This document shows positions 35,173-44,323 of a stretch of 64,000 nt of DNA, piece by piece. A model generated the notes under the pieces. The model was not told the DNA's origin. It searched no databases and was given only the letters and a program-made list of their open reading frames with translations. The translations under genes were made by a program, and so were the position numbers. Every line of letters begins with the position of its first letter. The stretch's first letter is position 1. Origin of the DNA: Pararhizobium sp. A13 (GTDB lineage Bacteria; Pseudomonadota; Alphaproteobacteria; Rhizobiales; Rhizobiaceae); NCBI RefSeq assembly GCF_040126305.1, contig NZ_CP149510.1, positions 4,103,001 to 4,167,000 on the forward strand, written 5' to 3'.

Positions 35173-36024
35173 TCATCCCTTGGTCGCCCCCAGCGTCAGG
35201 CCGGCAATGAAATGCTTCTGCATCAGGAAGAACATCAGGACCGGCGGCATGGCGGCGACGATCGAGCCGGCCGAAACCAGGTGCCAGGCGGCGATCCACT
35301 GGCCGTTCAGCGAATAGAGCCCGGCCGTCACCGGCATGGCATGCTGCCCCTGTACCAGCACCGTCGCCCAGAAATAGTCGTTCCAGATGAAGGTGAAGAC
35401 CAGAACCGAAAGGGCAGCAATCGCCGGACGCATCAGGGGAAGGACGATATAGCGGAAGATCCGCCATTCGCTGACACCTTCGACACGGGCGGATTCGATC
35501 AGTGCAAAAGGCAGCGACGTGATAAAATTGCGCATGAACAAAGTGCAGAAGCCGGTCTGGAACGCGATATGGAAGAGCACGAGGCCGGAGATGCTGTCAT
35601 AGAGCCCCGCCCGCAGCGTCATGTCGCGCACCGGCACCATCAGGATCTGGAACGGAATGAAGTTGCCGGCGACGAACAGGAAGAAGATCAAAAGATTGGC
35701 GCGGAACTTGTAGACCGCCAGCGCGAAACCGGACAGGCAGGCAAGCCCGACTGCGCCGATGACCGTCGGGATCGTCACCTTGAAGGAATTGAGGATGTAC
35801 CAGCCAATCGGCGAATCCCTGAAGACCGCCGTATAGTTCTCGATGCCGGCGAAGCGTGAGGGCATGCCGAAATAGTTTCCGGCGGCCAGATCTGCGGACG
35901 GCCGAACCGAGGTGATGGCGACGCCAATCAGTGGCAAGAGCCATAAGGTCAATGCGATCGGCAGGATGATCGTATAGGCGTGGCGCACCCAGGGGGCAGC
36001 TTTCTGGACAGGAGTGGGAAACAT
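35173..36024 (-). CDS. Carbohydrate ABC transporter permease (MalG type)
   Basis: A 283-residue inner-membrane permease with six helices, starting near AYTIILPIALTLWLLPLIGV. The EAA loop, which contacts the ATPase, is ESARVEGVSEWRIFRYIVLP. The pattern is that of the MalG/UgpE/LacG partner of CUT1 systems. The ATG overlaps the stop of the other permease gene (TGATG), which indicates tight coupling of the pair. Confidence 0.93.
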   Translation of the reverse strand: MFPTPVQKAAPWVRHAYTIILPIALTLWLLPLIGVAITSVRPSADLAAGNYFGMPSRFAGIENYTAVFRDSPIGWYILNSFKVTIPTVIGAVGLACLSGFALAVYKFRANLLIFFLFVAGNFIPFQILMVPVRDMTLRAGLYDSISGLVLFHIAFQTGFCTLFMRNFITSLPFALIESARVEGVSEWRIFRYIVLPLMRPAIAALSVLVFTFIWNDYFWATVLVQGQHAMPVTAGLYSLNGQWIAAWHLVSAGSIVAAMPPVLMFFLMQKHFIAGLTLGATKG

Positions 36025-36941
36025 CAGGCGTGCCTTTCCCGCATCAGCATGCGCACGATGAACAGCGTGATGAAGACCATCATGATCATGAAGAGGACGA
36101 CCGCGATCGCCGCGCCATAACCCATGCGGTAGCCATATTCCGACAAGGCCTGCTCATACATGTAGAAGGACAGCACGCGGCTCGAGCCGTAAGGGCCACC
36201 ATCGGTCATGATCGAGACCAAGTCGAAGGAGCGCAGCGCACCGATGACGGTGACGACGATGGCGATGAAGGTCGCGGGACCGAGCTGCGGCAGGATGATG
36301 TGCCACAGCAGCGACCAGCCCCTGGCGCCGTCCATACGGGCCGCCTCCACCTGCTCCGGGTTGATGTTGTTGAGACCGGTCAGGTAAAGGATCATGCAAT
36401 AGGCGATCTGCGGCCAGAGACCGGCGGCGATGATGCCGAGCGTCACGTAGCGCTCGTCAGCAAGGATCGCGATGTTTTGACCGGTCAGTGTCTTGATCAG
36501 AGCCGAGAGAAGGCCGAAATCCGGCGCGTAGAACCAGGTGAAGATCAGGCCGACGACGACCTGGCTGATGACGAAGGGAAAAAAGAACAGCGACTTGTAG
36601 AGCCGGATGCCGGCGACCGTCTGGTTGAGGAACAGCGCCACGGCAAGACCCGCGGGCACCGCGAGCAGGTAGAGCACCAGCCACAGGATGTTGTTTTTCA
36701 GCGAGGTGTAGAACGCTTCATCGTCGAGAAGCTCCACGTAGTTGGCGGCGCCGATCCAGGTTTTCGGGCCAAGCCCGTCCCAGTCGTAGAAGCTGATCCA
36801 GATCGACTGGAAGATCGGAATGATCACATAGATCGAAAACATGATTATCCCGGGCGCCAGAAACAGCCAGGGCGCCAGGCGCTGCTGGTTGCGTTTCCAG
36901 AAACCGGATGCCGCGGGAACGGTGCTGCTCATCGCTGCCAC
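36024..36941 (-). CDS. Sugar ABC transporter permease (MalF type)
   Basis: The 305-residue permease has six membrane helices beginning WLFLAPGIIMFSIYVIIPIF and the EAA loop EAARMDGARGWSLLWHIILP. It is the MalF/UgpA/LacF partner in a CUT1 importer. Between this gene and the upstream binding-protein gene lies a RIME-like repeat of 113 bp, which probably lowers expression of the membrane genes relative to the binding protein. Confidence 0.93.
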   Translation of the reverse strand: MAAMSSTVPAASGFWKRNQQRLAPWLFLAPGIIMFSIYVIIPIFQSIWISFYDWDGLGPKTWIGAANYVELLDDEAFYTSLKNNILWLVLYLLAVPAGLAVALFLNQTVAGIRLYKSLFFFPFVISQVVVGLIFTWFYAPDFGLLSALIKTLTGQNIAILADERYVTLGIIAAGLWPQIAYCMILYLTGLNNINPEQVEAARMDGARGWSLLWHIILPQLGPATFIAIVVTVIGALRSFDLVSIMTDGGPYGSSRVLSFYMYEQALSEYGYRMGYGAAIAVVLFMIMMVFITLFIVRMLMRERHA

Positions 36942-36987
36942 CCTTGCTGAAGTAGTTTGAAAACAATCGACCGTAGTCCCGGCGCTC

Positions 36988-37100
36988 GCCCCTCACCCTC
37001 TCCCCGCAAGCGGACAGAGGCGACGATCGAGACGCCGCTTGTTCCTTCTCCCCGTTCACGGGGAGAAGGTGGCCGCCGAACAGGAGGCCCGATGAGGGGC
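36988..37100. repeat. RIME-like palindromic repeat inside the sugar ABC operon
   Basis: About 113 bp beginning GCCCCTCACCC and ending GATGAGGGGC, with the internal hairpin CTTCTCCCCGT/ACGGGGAGAAG and a second, slightly degenerate CTCTCCCCGC arm. It is clearly related to the copy at 22778-22892. It lies between the binding-protein and permease genes. Confidence 0.78.
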
Positions 37101-37115
37101 TGAAGCCTATGGACG

Positions 37116-38348
37116 TTACTTGTAGATGCGGCCGCGTGCCTTTTCGAGGCGTTCGAGGATCGCGTCGACATTGTCCGGCTTGACCATGAACTGCTGGAAG
37201 CCTTCCATGCCGGCCTTGGCCATTTCAGCCGGGGCGTCGCGGTCATAGAACTGGGCAAGCGCATAGGCGTTTGCCAGCATTTCGAAGCCGGCCTTCAGGA
37301 ACGGATCTTCCGACTTAGCGGACTGGTTGTTGACCGGAAGCTGACCCAAGACCTCGTTCATCTTGGTCTGGGCCTCAGGCGTTGCCAGATAGGCGAGGAA
37401 CTTGCGGGCATCTTCCTTGTTCTTCGCACCCGATGGGATGTGGAAGGACTCGGTCGGCGCGTCTTCGGCCATCGGGATGCCGGCGGTGATTTCCGGGAAC
37501 TGCAGGAAGCCGATCTGCTCTTCCTTCAATCCGCCATCCTTCATCGCGGCCACGGCAAAGTTGCCCATCAGGTACATCGGCGCCTTGCCCTGGACGAACT
37601 GCGGAATGGCGTCCTGCCAGTCGATCGCCGCATGGTTTTCAAGGAAATAGCCGGGCTTCACCAGTTCAGCCCATTTCTCGAACACGGCCTTCACCTTCGG
37701 ATCGGTGTAAGGAACCTTGCCGGCGGTGAGGTCCATGTGGAACTCGTAGCCGTTGACGCGCAGGTCAAGATAGTCGAACCAGCCGCCCGTCGGCCACAGC
37801 GCCTTGGTGCCGATCGCAAACGGCGTCATGCCGGCTGACTTCAGCTTTTCACAGGCGGCGACCAGTTCGGCCCAGTTCTTCGGCGGCGTGATGCCCTGCT
37901 CGGCGAAGATGTCTTTCCGGTAGTAGATGCCCCACTGATAGTAGGAATAGGGGATGCCCCATTTCTTGCCGTCGATTTCCATCGACTTGACGGCGGACTT
38001 CAGTTGGTCGTCCAGCTTGTTTTCGGTCCAGAGGTCGGTGACATCCTCAAACAGGCCGGCCTTGACGAAGGGGGCCATGCGGTTGCCGGAATACCAGGCA
38101 ACGACATCGGGGGCATCTGCGGTCAGGAAGTTGCGGATAGCGGACTTGTAGCCTTCGTGGTCGAAATTGTTCCACTTGACGGTCACGTCCGGATGGGCAG
38201 CCTTGAAGCCTTCGAGCAGCGTTTCCATCGCCTTTTTCGGCGCCGGATCGGACTGGTCGGAGTTAATGACGAGTTCGCCGGCGAAGGCTGCGGACATGGT
38301 GAGCGCATAGCCGAGCGCGAGCCCGGTAGCGGCTTTAAAAGAAATCAT
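37116..38348 (-). CDS. Sugar ABC transporter substrate-binding protein
   Basis: The 410-residue protein starts with a signal peptide (MISFKAATGLALGYALTMSA, cleavage expected after AFA) and is a family-1 extracellular binding protein: LVINSDQSDPAPKKAMETLL, PDVVAWYSGNRMAPFVKAGL, GIPYSYYQWGIYYRKDIFAE, and GKAPMYLMGNFAVAAMKDGG. The ATG at 38348 has GGGAGGATAAA upstream, a very strong ribosome site, which rules out the longer frame. As first gene of the operon it should be the most abundant product. With the GH42 enzyme in the same operon, a beta-galactoside ligand is likely. Confidence 0.93.
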   Translation of the reverse strand: MISFKAATGLALGYALTMSAAFAGELVINSDQSDPAPKKAMETLLEGFKAAHPDVTVKWNNFDHEGYKSAIRNFLTADAPDVVAWYSGNRMAPFVKAGLFEDVTDLWTENKLDDQLKSAVKSMEIDGKKWGIPYSYYQWGIYYRKDIFAEQGITPPKNWAELVAACEKLKSAGMTPFAIGTKALWPTGGWFDYLDLRVNGYEFHMDLTAGKVPYTDPKVKAVFEKWAELVKPGYFLENHAAIDWQDAIPQFVQGKAPMYLMGNFAVAAMKDGGLKEEQIGFLQFPEITAGIPMAEDAPTESFHIPSGAKNKEDARKFLAYLATPEAQTKMNEVLGQLPVNNQSAKSEDPFLKAGFEMLANAYALAQFYDRDAPAEMAKAGMEGFQQFMVKPDNVDAILERLEKARGRIYK

Positions 38349-38505
38349 TTTATCCTCCCAAGGATCAGCGTGTGGTGCCGTTGCCTCCTGCGGCTGTCTT
38401 GTTCCTCTTCCCGCATGAGCCGCTTGACCTTGCTGCCGAAACCCGCAATCTTCTTCCGACATTTCGGCATAGACTTCCGGTTTTCTAACATCAGCAGGAT
38501 ATGAA

Positions 38506-39471
38506 ATGACACGGCGCCCGAAACTCGTGAACAGGCTCGGCGCAACACCGGTCCACCCGGAACGCGACCCGGCGCATCCGCTGGTCGTTTTCGGCGATCA
38601 CCGTTTCTGCGCTGGCGACAATATCAACGTGCGGCGAATGGAAGGCCCGCACATGCATAGCCAGATCGAGCTGAATTTCGTGCTCGAAGGCGAGATGACC
38701 TATTGGTTCGACGGCCGCGAGCTCAGCGTCTCCGAGGGACGGCTATGCCTGTTCTGGGGCATGATCCCGCATCAGGTGACGGACATAAGGGAGCCGACCC
38801 GGTTCATCTGCCTCTATGTGCCAATGTCGGTCTTTCTGGCGCTGCCGAGCCTCAGCCGGTTCCGCGACGCAGTCTTTCGCGGCGCGATGATCGAGGCGCT
38901 CGATATCCGCCCCTATGACCGCGACATCTTCATGCGCTGGCGCGAGGAGCTTCTGTCGGGCGACGAGGAACTGGAACAGATCGTCCGTGAGGAACTGGGC
39001 GCCCGCGTGCGCCGCCTCGACCGCGAAGGCTGGCGCGACCTGCGCGAGCAGGGATCAGCCATCGCCTCCTTTGAGCATCACGACGCCGATCGCATGTTTC
39101 ATGTCGAGCGGATGATGCGCTTCATCACCGAACATGCCTTGGAAAACATCACCGCCGAGGATGTGGGACGCGATGTCGGTCTCCATCCGAACTATGCCAT
39201 GGGTATCTTCAAGCGGACTGTCGGCATGACCATCAACCAGTCGATTCTTCGCCACCGCCTCGATACTGCCCAGTCGCTGCTCATTTCCACAGATCTGCCG
39301 ATCACGAGCGTCGCCTTCGAGGCGGGTTTCGGTTCGCTCTCCCGTTTCTATGAAGCCTTCCACGACCGGTTCGGCACGAAGCCCGGCACATTCCGGCGCC
39401 GCCTTGCCAAGCCTCCTCGGGCCCGCGAAGTGCACGCGACAGCCAATGGGCAAATTGGGCCACGGGACTGA
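38506..39471 (+). CDS. AraC family transcriptional regulator
   Basis: A 321-residue regulator with an N-terminal cupin sensor (MEGPHMHSQIELNFVLEGEM, the His pair and Glu of a sugar-sensing cupin) and a C-terminal AraC domain: NITAEDVGRDVGLHPNYAMG, LPITSVAFEAGFGSLSRFYE and HDRFGTKPGTFRRRL. It is divergent from the galactoside ABC/GH42 operon, with 157 bases between the starts, and is almost certainly its activator. AGGA precedes the ATG at 38506; an in-frame alternative was not seen nearby. Confidence 0.92.
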   Translation: MTRRPKLVNRLGATPVHPERDPAHPLVVFGDHRFCAGDNINVRRMEGPHMHSQIELNFVLEGEMTYWFDGRELSVSEGRLCLFWGMIPHQVTDIREPTRFICLYVPMSVFLALPSLSRFRDAVFRGAMIEALDIRPYDRDIFMRWREELLSGDEELEQIVREELGARVRRLDREGWRDLREQGSAIASFEHHDADRMFHVERMMRFITEHALENITAEDVGRDVGLHPNYAMGIFKRTVGMTINQSILRHRLDTAQSLLISTDLPITSVAFEAGFGSLSRFYEAFHDRFGTKPGTFRRRLAKPPRAREVHATANGQIGPRD

Positions 39472-39484
39472 AAGTCGCGCAATC

Positions 39485-39512
39485 AAAGAGGTAAATTTAT
39501 TTTACCTCTTTT
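39485..39512 (+). terminator. Hairpin after the AraC-type gene
   Basis: A perfect 11-bp stem AAAGAGGTAAA/TTTACCTCTTT with a TTTAT loop, ending in TTTT, begins 14 bases after the AraC stop. The A/T-rich ends make it work as a terminator on the plus strand. Its symmetry would also fit an operator for lldD, 73 bases downstream. Confidence 0.65.
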
Positions 39513-39584
39513 CCATCCAGCTCTTAACAACCGTTCGCGAAACATGGTATGGCCGGGCCATCCCTGAAGATGGAAGCCCGTGCC

Positions 39585-40721
39585 ATGTCCAAGATCCTCG
39601 AAATCCGCGATCTCAAAGCCGCCGCCAAGCGCCGCGTGCCAAAGATGTTTTTCGATTATGCCGACAGCGGAGCCTGGACCGAAGGCACGTACCGCGCCAA
39701 CGAGGAAGATTTTTCCAAGATCAAGCTGCGCCAGCGGGTGCTGGTCGATATGACCAACCGGTCGCTCGAAAGCACGATGATCGGCCAGAAGGTTTCCATG
39801 CCGGTCGCGCTTTCGCCGACCGGTCTGACCGGCATGCAGCATGCCGACGGCGAGATGCTGGCGGCGAAGGCGGCTGAGGATTTCGGGGTTCCCTTCACGC
39901 TCTCGACGATGAGCATCTGCTCGATCGAGGATGTCGCCTCCGCCACGACCAAACCCTTCTGGTTCCAGCTTTACGTCATGCGCGACCGCGACTTCGTCAA
40001 GAATCTGATCGACCGCGCCAAGGCGGCGAAATGCTCGGCGCTGGTGCTGACGCTCGACCTGCAGATCCTCGGCCAGCGCCACAAGGATCTGCGCAACGGC
40101 CTCTCTGCCCCACCGAAATTCACGCCCAAGCATATCTGGCAGATGGCGACCCGGCCACTCTGGTGCATGCAGATGCTGCAGACCAAGCGCCGCAGCTTCG
40201 GCAACATCGTCGGCCACGCGAAAAACGTTTCGGACCTGTCCTCCCTTTCGGTTTGGACGGCCGAACAATTCGATCCGCGGCTCTCATGGGAAAATGTGGC
40301 TGAGATCAAGGAGATGTGGGGCGGACCACTGATCCTCAAAGGGATTCTCGACGTTGAGGACGCGAAGATGGCGGCACGAACTGGCGCCGACGCGATCATC
40401 GTTTCCAATCATGGCGGCCGCCAGCTCGACGGAGCCCCCTCCTCCATCAGCATGCTGCCGAAAATCGTCGATGCGGTCGGCGACATGGTCGAGGTCCACC
40501 TTGACGGTGGTATCCGCTCCGGTCAGGATGTGTTGAAGGCGATCGCACTCGGCGCCAAGGGCACCTATATCGGCCGCCCCTTCCTCTACGGCCTTGGCGC
40601 CGGCGGCAAGGCGGGCGTGACACTAGCGCTCGATATCATCCGCAAGGAACTCGACATCACCATGGCGCTCTGCGGCAAGCGGGATATCCGGGATATCAAT
40701 CGGGATGTGATTGCGGAGTGA
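39585..40721 (+). CDS. lldD: L-lactate dehydrogenase (FMN-dependent alpha-hydroxy acid oxidase family)
   Basis: A 378-residue enzyme that oxidises L-lactate, or a related 2-hydroxy acid, to the 2-oxo acid and passes electrons to the respiratory chain. FMN and substrate residues are visible: MFFDYADSGAWTEGTYRANE, PVALSPTGLTGMQHADGE, WFQLYVMRDRDF, the active-site ADAIIVSNHGGRQLDGAPSS with the catalytic His and Arg, and DGGIRSGQDVLKAIALGAKG with GRPFLYGLGAGG. The GLTGMQ and MQMLQTK segments fit LldD. The ATG at 39585 has GGAAG upstream; an earlier frame start adds only 12 unlikely residues. It converges on uraH. Confidence 0.9.
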   Translation: MSKILEIRDLKAAAKRRVPKMFFDYADSGAWTEGTYRANEEDFSKIKLRQRVLVDMTNRSLESTMIGQKVSMPVALSPTGLTGMQHADGEMLAAKAAEDFGVPFTLSTMSICSIEDVASATTKPFWFQLYVMRDRDFVKNLIDRAKAAKCSALVLTLDLQILGQRHKDLRNGLSAPPKFTPKHIWQMATRPLWCMQMLQTKRRSFGNIVGHAKNVSDLSSLSVWTAEQFDPRLSWENVAEIKEMWGGPLILKGILDVEDAKMAARTGADAIIVSNHGGRQLDGAPSSISMLPKIVDAVGDMVEVHLDGGIRSGQDVLKAIALGAKGTYIGRPFLYGLGAGGKAGVTLALDIIRKELDITMALCGKRDIRDINRDVIAE

Positions 40722-40827
40722 TAACGCCTATGCAGGCGTGACCGTCAGGCTGAAGCCGAGTGAAGTGTCGAAGGCTTGGGGTCTCCCTCGGCGCTCAGAG
40801 CTTTCAGACTTTGGCGCAAATAGTCCG

Positions 40828-41190
40828 TCAACTGCCTCGATAGGTCGAATAGCTGAACGGCGAAAGAAGCAACGGCACGTGATAGTGGCTCGTCGCATCG
40901 GCTATGCCGAAGCGCAGCGGGATGAGATCAAAAAAGGCCGGCTCCGGCAGGCTGGCGCCGGTCGCGCGCAGATAATCGCCCGCATGGAACAGCAGTTCGT
41001 AGGTGCCGACAGTAAACGCCTCTCCCTCCAGCATCGGCTCATCGAGCCGGCCATCGCTGTTGGTTTCGACCGTCCGCAGCAGGCGGCGCGTCTCTCCCTC
41101 GATCAAAAGCAGATCGATCTTCAAGCCCTGTGCCGGTTTTCCGAGCGCGGTGTCGAGGACGTGGGTTGTCAGGCGGCCGGATCTGCTCAT
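40828..41190 (-). CDS. uraH: 5-Hydroxyisourate hydrolase (transthyretin-like)
   Basis: The 120-residue protein hydrolyses 5-hydroxyisourate, the PuuD product, to OHCU. It has the transthyretin-related signatures: [20 protein letters not shown] at the N-terminus with the active His, GRLDEP with the active Arg, and [20 protein letters not shown] ending in the diagnostic YRGS tetrapeptide. The start at 41190 is set by the family length. It is the last gene of the puuE-uraD-allA-uraH operon, 16 bases after allA. Confidence 0.94.
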   Translation of the reverse strand: MSRSGRLTTHVLDTALGKPAQGLKIDLLLIEGETRRLLRTVETNSDGRLDEPMLEGEAFTVGTYELLFHAGDYLRATGASLPEPAFFDLIPLRFGIADATSHYHVPLLLSPFSYSTYRGS

Positions 41191-41206
41191 CGGGATTTGC
41201 TCGCGC

Positions 41207-41704
41207 TCACACAGGGTTGGGAATGATGAAGGGCTCGTCGTAAAAGACTTCGACCAGATTGTTGCCCGGACCTTCGCGATCCACAACCAGGAAATCGCTG
41301 ACCGCGCCGACGGCCATCAGGGGATGATGCCAGACGTTGGGGCCATAATTGACGCCCTGGTGCCCCGTTGCCAGAAAAACCCGCGGGAAACCCGGCTTGC
41401 CGCCGTCGTCTGGTGCGACGACGGCGAGCCACGGACCGCCGCCGATCGGTGAAAAGCTCTGCGAGCCAGAGGGGTGGCGTTCCATCATCATCAAGCTATA
41501 AGGGAAGCTGCGCGGCTGGCCGCGAAAAATATTGATGACTGCCCGGCCGCCTTCCCCAGTCACATCGACTTGCGCGAGCGCATGAAACCGCTCGGTCGAG
41601 CCGCCGTTGATTAGGCGCATGAATGCCGGGTCCGCTTCGATGACCGTGCCGAAGGGAGCGAAAGCGGCCTGCGTCAGAGGTTCAATCTTCAACAGGTGTG
41701 GCAT
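41207..41704 (-). CDS. allA: Ureidoglycolate lyase
   Basis: A 165-residue cupin-like lyase that splits ureidoglycolate into glyoxylate and urea. Family features are [40 protein letters not shown] and [20 protein letters not shown], followed by [20 protein letters not shown] and the closing [20 protein letters not shown]. It is in the middle of the urate-degradation operon. Its substrate is produced from allantoate by an enzyme not found in the window. Confidence 0.93.
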   Translation of the reverse strand: MPHLLKIEPLTQAAFAPFGTVIEADPAFMRLINGGSTERFHALAQVDVTGEGGRAVINIFRGQPRSFPYSLMMMERHPSGSQSFSPIGGGPWLAVVAPDDGGKPGFPRVFLATGHQGVNYGPNVWHHPLMAVGAVSDFLVVDREGPGNNLVEVFYDEPFIIPNPV

Positions 41705-41746
41705 CAGTCTGTCGATCCCGCCGCAAAAGCGCGTGGCGGCATAGTG

Positions 41747-42250
41747 TCAGGCATTGTCTTCTCCCGGAAGCATGGAACGTAAACGCAAGAGCGCAATCTT
41801 TTCGACCTGCGCTGAAGCCGTCTCAAATTCCTCTTGCCGGTCATTGTCAATCCGCCTTTCGAAGGCAGACAGAATATCGTCCTTGTTCAGCCCCTTCACG
41901 GCGACAATGAAGGGAAAGGCGAATTTTTCGATGTAGGCAGCGTTCAATTCGGTGAAACGAGCATGTTCGGAAGGCGTCAATCGGTCGAGCCCGGCGGACG
42001 CCTGTTCTGCCTTCGAGTCCTCGGTCAACTCTCCTGCGATCGCCAGCTTTCCTGCAAGATCGGGATGCGCCCTTAGAACCGCAAGGCGATCGACATGCGC
42101 GGCAGCACGGAACGCCGTCACGAGCACGGCATGCACGCCATCGGCTGTCAGAGTAACGTGCGGATTTTGATCGAAGGCCCGCTCCGCTACCCAGGGCGAA
42201 TGCTCAAAGACACCGCCGAAGCGCGCGACGAAGTTTTCGCGTGCGCTCAT
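41747..42250 (-). CDS. uraD: OHCU decarboxylase
   Basis: The 167-residue enzyme decarboxylates 2-oxo-4-hydroxy-4-carboxy-5-ureidoimidazoline to S-allantoin. Diagnostic stretches are FGGVFEHSPWVAERAFDQNP (with the catalytic His in EHSPW), LRAHPDLAGKLAIAGELTED (HPDLAGK), LNAAYIEKFAFPFIVAVKGL and a C-terminal helical region. The ATG at 42250 overlaps the puuE stop by one base (TGATG), so the two are translationally coupled. Confidence 0.94.
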   Translation of the reverse strand: MSARENFVARFGGVFEHSPWVAERAFDQNPHVTLTADGVHAVLVTAFRAAAHVDRLAVLRAHPDLAGKLAIAGELTEDSKAEQASAGLDRLTPSEHARFTELNAAYIEKFAFPFIVAVKGLNKDDILSAFERRIDNDRQEEFETASAQVEKIALLRLRSMLPGEDNA

Positions 42251-43179
42251 CACAAACCGCCTTCCGGCTTGTGATGCTCGTACCAGTGCCGGGCGATATC
42301 GATGCGCTTGGGGGTCCAGACCTTCTCGTGGCCCAAGACATATTCGATGAAACGGGCAAGCGCCGCGGCCCGGCCGGGGCGGCCGACAAGGCGACAGTGG
42401 AGGCCGACATTCATCATCTTCGGGCTGCCCTCCTTGCCCTCTGCATAGAGCACGTCGAAGGTGTCCTTCAGATAGGTGAAAAACTGGTCACCGGAATTGA
42501 AGCCCTGCGGCGTCGCAAAGCGCATGTCATTGGCATCGAGCGTGTAGGGGATGATCAGATGCGGCTTGTCCTTGGCCAGGCCCGGCACCCAATAGGGCAG
42601 TTCGTCGGCATAGCTGTCGGAGGAATAGACGAAGCCGCCCTCCTCCAGAACGAGTTTCAGGGTGTTGTTCGACGGCTTGCCCTGATACAGGCCGAGCGGA
42701 TGCGAGCCGGTCAGTTCCTTGTGCAGGCGCACGGCTTCGCGGATGTGCTTGCGCTCTTCCTCTTCCGGAAAATCCTTGTATTCGAGCCAGCGATAGCCAT
42801 GGCTGGCGATCTCCCAGCCCGCTTCCTTCATCGCAGCGACCGCCTCCGGATTGCGCGCCATGGCGAGCGTCACGCCATAGACGGTCACATCGACATTGCG
42901 GCTCGTAAACATCCGCCAGAGCCGCCAGAAGCCGGCACGAGCGCCATACTCGTAAATGGATTCCATGTTGAGATTGCGCTGGCCGGGCCAAGGCTGCGCA
43001 CCGACGATTTCTGACAGCAGTGATTCGGACGCCTTGTCGTTGTCGAGAATACAGCTCTCGCCGCCTTCCTCGTAATTGACCACGAACTGCACGGCGATGC
43101 GCGCATCGCCCGGCCACCGGACCTGCGGAGGATTGCGGCCGTAGCCGATAAGATCACGCGGATAAGATTGCTCTGCCAT
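42250..43179 (-). CDS. puuE: Allantoinase PuuE (polysaccharide deacetylase fold)
   Basis: A 309-residue, probably metal-independent allantoinase with a NodB-like barrel. It starts with DLIGYGRNPPQVRWPGDARI and shows VQFVVNYEEGGE, EYGARAGFWRLWRMF, EIASHGYRWLEYKDFPEEEE and FATPQGFNSGDQFFTYLKDT. These are the marks of the PuuE family, which opens allantoin to allantoate. AGGGTGA precedes the ATG at 43179. It is the first gene of the operon that continues with uraD, allA and uraH; a 127-base gap separates it from the DUF1045 gene upstream on the same strand. Confidence 0.94.
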   Translation of the reverse strand: MAEQSYPRDLIGYGRNPPQVRWPGDARIAVQFVVNYEEGGESCILDNDKASESLLSEIVGAQPWPGQRNLNMESIYEYGARAGFWRLWRMFTSRNVDVTVYGVTLAMARNPEAVAAMKEAGWEIASHGYRWLEYKDFPEEEERKHIREAVRLHKELTGSHPLGLYQGKPSNNTLKLVLEEGGFVYSSDSYADELPYWVPGLAKDKPHLIIPYTLDANDMRFATPQGFNSGDQFFTYLKDTFDVLYAEGKEGSPKMMNVGLHCRLVGRPGRAAALARFIEYVLGHEKVWTPKRIDIARHWYEHHKPEGGL

Positions 43180-43306
43180 CAAATCACCCTTCGAATTTGC
43201 CGGAACGGTAGCATCCGGGGCCGGAAAATCGAAGTCCAAATGGCGGAAATCGTTGTCTATCCAAGGTGGGAACAAGCCTGCCCAACTGCAACAACCCAGT
43301 CTCTAA

Positions 43307-44116
43307 TCAGCAATTCGCCTGAAGACGACGAGCGACGAGCGCCGCCTTGGTCCCGGAAGCGCGTGCCGGCATGTCCGATATCGCCGTTGTGCTCGCGCGC
43401 GCGCTGGCTGCAACCGGTCGGTGCGCCGACAGCTTGCCGAGCGGGTGCTGCGAATGGACACGCAGCGGTGCTCCGGCCTCAGGCTCGATAAAGAGCGCAA
43501 GGCTGGAAATCTTCAGCGGCTCGTTCAGAAAAGTCCCGAAAAATTCGCGCAGCGCCGTCTCGAAGCGGGCGTTGAGATTGGGGTGAACCGGTCCCGTCAG
43601 CATCATGTGAAAGCGAAACTCGTCCATCACATAAGGGTAGCCCCAGCGATGCAGGTTGGAAAACTGCGGCGCCGTTAGCCGGTCCGGATCCCGCCGCTCG
43701 ATCTCCACGTCACTCAGCGGCGCACGAAACGTGTCGAACGCCTGGACGACCGAGGCGGCAAGGTGGTTCATCTCTTCACAGGGAACTGAGGGCGCCAAAC
43801 CATAGAACTCGCCAAGCCTTGCGATTTCCATGCGGGGAATTTCGAACGGCGTCACGGTGCTGGCAAAATGCATCAGGGATTTCAAGAGCGCCGCTTCGCT
43901 GGTTTCCGCGTGAAGCCGGAACGGCGCCTTGATCGTACCGTGAAAACCGTAGCGGCGCGGCACGGCCGTATGGAACGCCAGTTCCTGCCGGCTGAAGCCA
44001 GCGATCGAGGGCGCTTCCGGCGCTTCGCCGGAATAGACGTTGCGGCCAAGCCAGCTTGCCGCTGCGACCGACAAAGGATCGTAGATCGACGGCGTATAAT
44101 AGATGGCGTACCGCAT
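43307..44116 (-). CDS. DUF1045 protein, 2H phosphoesterase-like
   Basis: The 269-residue protein has two HxT/H-type motifs of the 2H phosphoesterase superfamily, YGFHGTIKAPFRL and DEFRFHMMLTGPVH, with the YAIYYTP start and LGR(N/D)xY(S/T)G element of DUF1045. Relatives often lie in phosphonate (phn) gene clusters and may act on cyclic phosphate intermediates. There are no phn genes here, so its link to the purine operon downstream is only by strand and position. The ATG at 44116 begins the conserved part. Confidence 0.8.
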   Translation of the reverse strand: MRYAIYYTPSIYDPLSVAAASWLGRNVYSGEAPEAPSIAGFSRQELAFHTAVPRRYGFHGTIKAPFRLHAETSEAALLKSLMHFASTVTPFEIPRMEIARLGEFYGLAPSVPCEEMNHLAASVVQAFDTFRAPLSDVEIERRDPDRLTAPQFSNLHRWGYPYVMDEFRFHMMLTGPVHPNLNARFETALREFFGTFLNEPLKISSLALFIEPEAGAPLRVHSQHPLGKLSAHRPVAASARASTTAISDMPARASGTKAALVARRLQANC

Positions 44117-44266
44117 CGGCACCGCTCCGTTGCAACTCAATCTGTGACCGGGGCGTAAGTGATTTGCGTGACAGAATGACGAAGGATCACGGCCGCCAGC
44201 CGGCCACGAACGGTAAACTCAGTCCGGAAAACACGGATTTCTCGCCAAAAACCCGCAAATTGTGTC

Positions 44267-44291
44267 GGAACCAACCAGCCTATCCTTCGTT
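44267..44291 (+). promoter_or_regulatory. EcfG/RpoE2-type general stress promoter
   Basis: GGAAC (44267-44271) and CGTT (44288-44291) are separated by exactly 16 bases, the consensus layout for the alphaproteobacterial general stress sigma factor. The promoter ends 33 bases before the GTG of the PRC-barrel gene. Confidence 0.8.
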
Positions 44292-44323
44292 TTGTCCGCG
44301 GTACACCAAAACGGAGAAGAATC

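Noticed and set aside
34459..35859. 466-codon open frame on the plus strand
   Set aside because: Runs antisense through two ABC transporter genes, and has repeated His/Asp/Arg-rich shadow composition.
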